Origin: Betaproteobacteria bacterium | GTDB taxonomy: Bacteria > Pseudomonadota > Gammaproteobacteria > Burkholderiales > Casimicrobiaceae | Direction: 5' to 3' | NCBI GenBank assembly: GCA_029884335.1 | Contig: JAOUIA010000017.1 | Span: 1 to 60,178, forward strand | Length of the DNA stretch: 60,178 nt | Shown here: positions 59,520 through 60,178 of the stretch, piece by piece | How the letters are laid out: every line of letters begins with the position of its first letter | Position numbering within the stretch: position 1 is the stretch's first letter | Position numbers and translations under genes: made by a program | Notes under the pieces: model-generated | The model's input: the letters and a program-made list of their open reading frames with translations, nothing else | What the model was told of the DNA's origin: nothing | The model's database searches: none

Positions 59520-60178
59520 CGGAAAGCCCGCGCTCGGCCGCGCGCTGCTGCCGGTCGCGGTGCTCACGCTCGTGTGGGGCTGCAACTGGCCGATCCTGAA
59601 GCTCGGCGTCTCCGAGCTCGAGCCGCTCTCCTTCCGCAGCTACACGATCGCGTTCGCGGGGCTGGGCCTTTTGGCGGTGGCGAAGCTCTCCGGGGAGAGC
59701 ATCGCGATCCCGCGCCGCCTGTGGCCGCTGGTGGCGCAGCTCGCGTTCTTCAACATCACCGCGTGGAACGCGCTCGTGCTCTTCGGCCTGCAGCAGATGC
59801 CCGCCGGGCGCAGCGCGATCCTCGCCTACACGATGCCCGTGTGGGCGACGGTCATCGCCGCGCTCGTGTTGAGCGAGCCGCTCGGCAAGCGCAAGGCCGT
59901 CGGGCTGGCGCTCGGCATGGCCGGGATGCTGGTCCTGCTCGGCGACGACCTGGCCAACATCGAGCGGCGCCCGTTCGCCGCGCTGATGATCCTCGGCGCC
60001 GCGGTCACCTGGGCCTGCGGCACGGTGCTGCTGCGCAAGCACAAGCCGGCGATCCCGCAGAACGCGCTGACCGGCTGGATGATGATCGTCGGCTGGCTGC
60101 CGATCGTCGTCGCCGCGCCGTTCCTCGACGACCGCTGGATCGTCGAGATCCCCGGCATCTCGGGGAGGGCGTGGTTCG
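59512..60178 (+). CDS. EamA-family (DMT superfamily) transporter, C-terminus beyond window
   Basis: About 222 residues are present before the window ends. Membrane helices and the first EamA repeat are visible (LTLVWGCNWPILKLGV, ITAWNALVLFGLQQMPAGRSAIL, TMPVWATVIAALVLSEPL). The second repeat begins at AALMILGAAVTWACGTVLLRK. Members export metabolites or amino acids; the substrate is unknown. It starts at GTG within the preceding gene's last codons. Confidence 0.88.
   Translation, partial: MADGKPALGRALLPVAVLTLVWGCNWPILKLGVSELEPLSFRSYTIAFAGLGLLAVAKLSGESIAIPRRLWPLVAQLAFFNITAWNALVLFGLQQMPAGRSAILAYTMPVWATVIAALVLSEPLGKRKAVGLALGMAGMLVLLGDDLANIERRPFAALMILGAAVTWACGTVLLRKHKPAIPQNALTGWMMIVGWLPIVVAAPFLDDRWIVEIPGISGRAWF

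Noticed and set aside
1-60178. tRNA, rRNA, CRISPR, phage or transposase genes
   Set aside because: I found no cloverleaf, rRNA segment, repeat-spacer array or recognisable mobile-element protein by reading the sequence; a dedicated search could still find a divergent one.

Overview
The window is about 60 kb of very GC-rich bacterial chromosome with tightly packed genes. The gene content points to a betaproteobacterium, probably of the order Burkholderiales: leuS-lptE-holA, ubiD, ubiA beside a CDP-6-deoxyglucoseen-reductase-like flavoprotein, a DUF883/YqjE/YqjK-like trio, hemX-hemY, a DUF2189 membrane protein and TRAP transporters. I saw no rRNA, tRNA, CRISPR array, prophage or transposase gene. 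Starts are often GTG or TTG and neighbouring genes often overlap by 4 bases (ATGA/GTGA/TTGA).

Layout. 1-6449 is housekeeping: a truncated DsbD-like gene, a GDT1-type Mn exporter, leuS-lptE-holA and convergent rsmE. 6450-18453 is mixed: an orphan LuxR receptor with a candidate lux box, a DUF2189 protein, metY with a hydrolase, a PA0069-type radical SAM gene behind a perfect 18-bp palindrome, a probable halohydrin dehalogenase, an RraA-like protein, a metallo-hydrolase, a GST, a phosphoribosyltransferase, a helix-hairpin-helix protein, and the archease-rtcB RNA-ligase pair. 18479-22522 encodes a CFA-synthase-like methyltransferase coupled to a flavoprotein (resembling methyl-branched fatty-acid pairs) and a convergent amine oxidase. 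23218-33823 is a long minus-strand sugar-acid operon: GntR regulator, zinc dehydrogenase, TRAP transporter, and three non-homologous sugar-acid dehydratases followed by a DapA-family lyase. A promoter and GntR-type operator sit at its head. NikR separates it from a plus-strand sugar-acid set (enolase, SDR, FAH hydrolase), followed by a XylX-like gene. 39063-53880 is again largely housekeeping: AhpD-like, pip, bioA, dacB, cupin, DUF883 trio, ubiD, SDR, MFS, DLH, DNA glycosylase, ubiA, epimerase and ferredoxin reductase. 53881-56526 looks less conserved, with a tandem pair of GNAT-like genes and a small secreted protein. The window ends with hemX-hemY, a divergent helix-hairpin-helix protein and a truncated EamA transporter.

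Points of most interest. (1) Two copies of a roughly 180-nt element (5526-5702 and 24140-24328) share three stems. One stem has compensatory base changes and another has a wobble that pairs only in minus-strand RNA. Both copies lie directly after the stop codon of a minus-strand gene. I do not recognise this element. (2) The short-chain-dehydrogenase-like gene at 11879-12559 carries the exact halohydrin dehalogenase signatures T-X4-F-X-G and S-X12-Y-X3-R. (3) The LuxR solo keeps all six canonical acyl-homoserine-lactone-pocket residues. (4) Several families of palindromic repeats occur, including a REPIN-like inverted pair whose arms reach the stop codons of both flanking genes.
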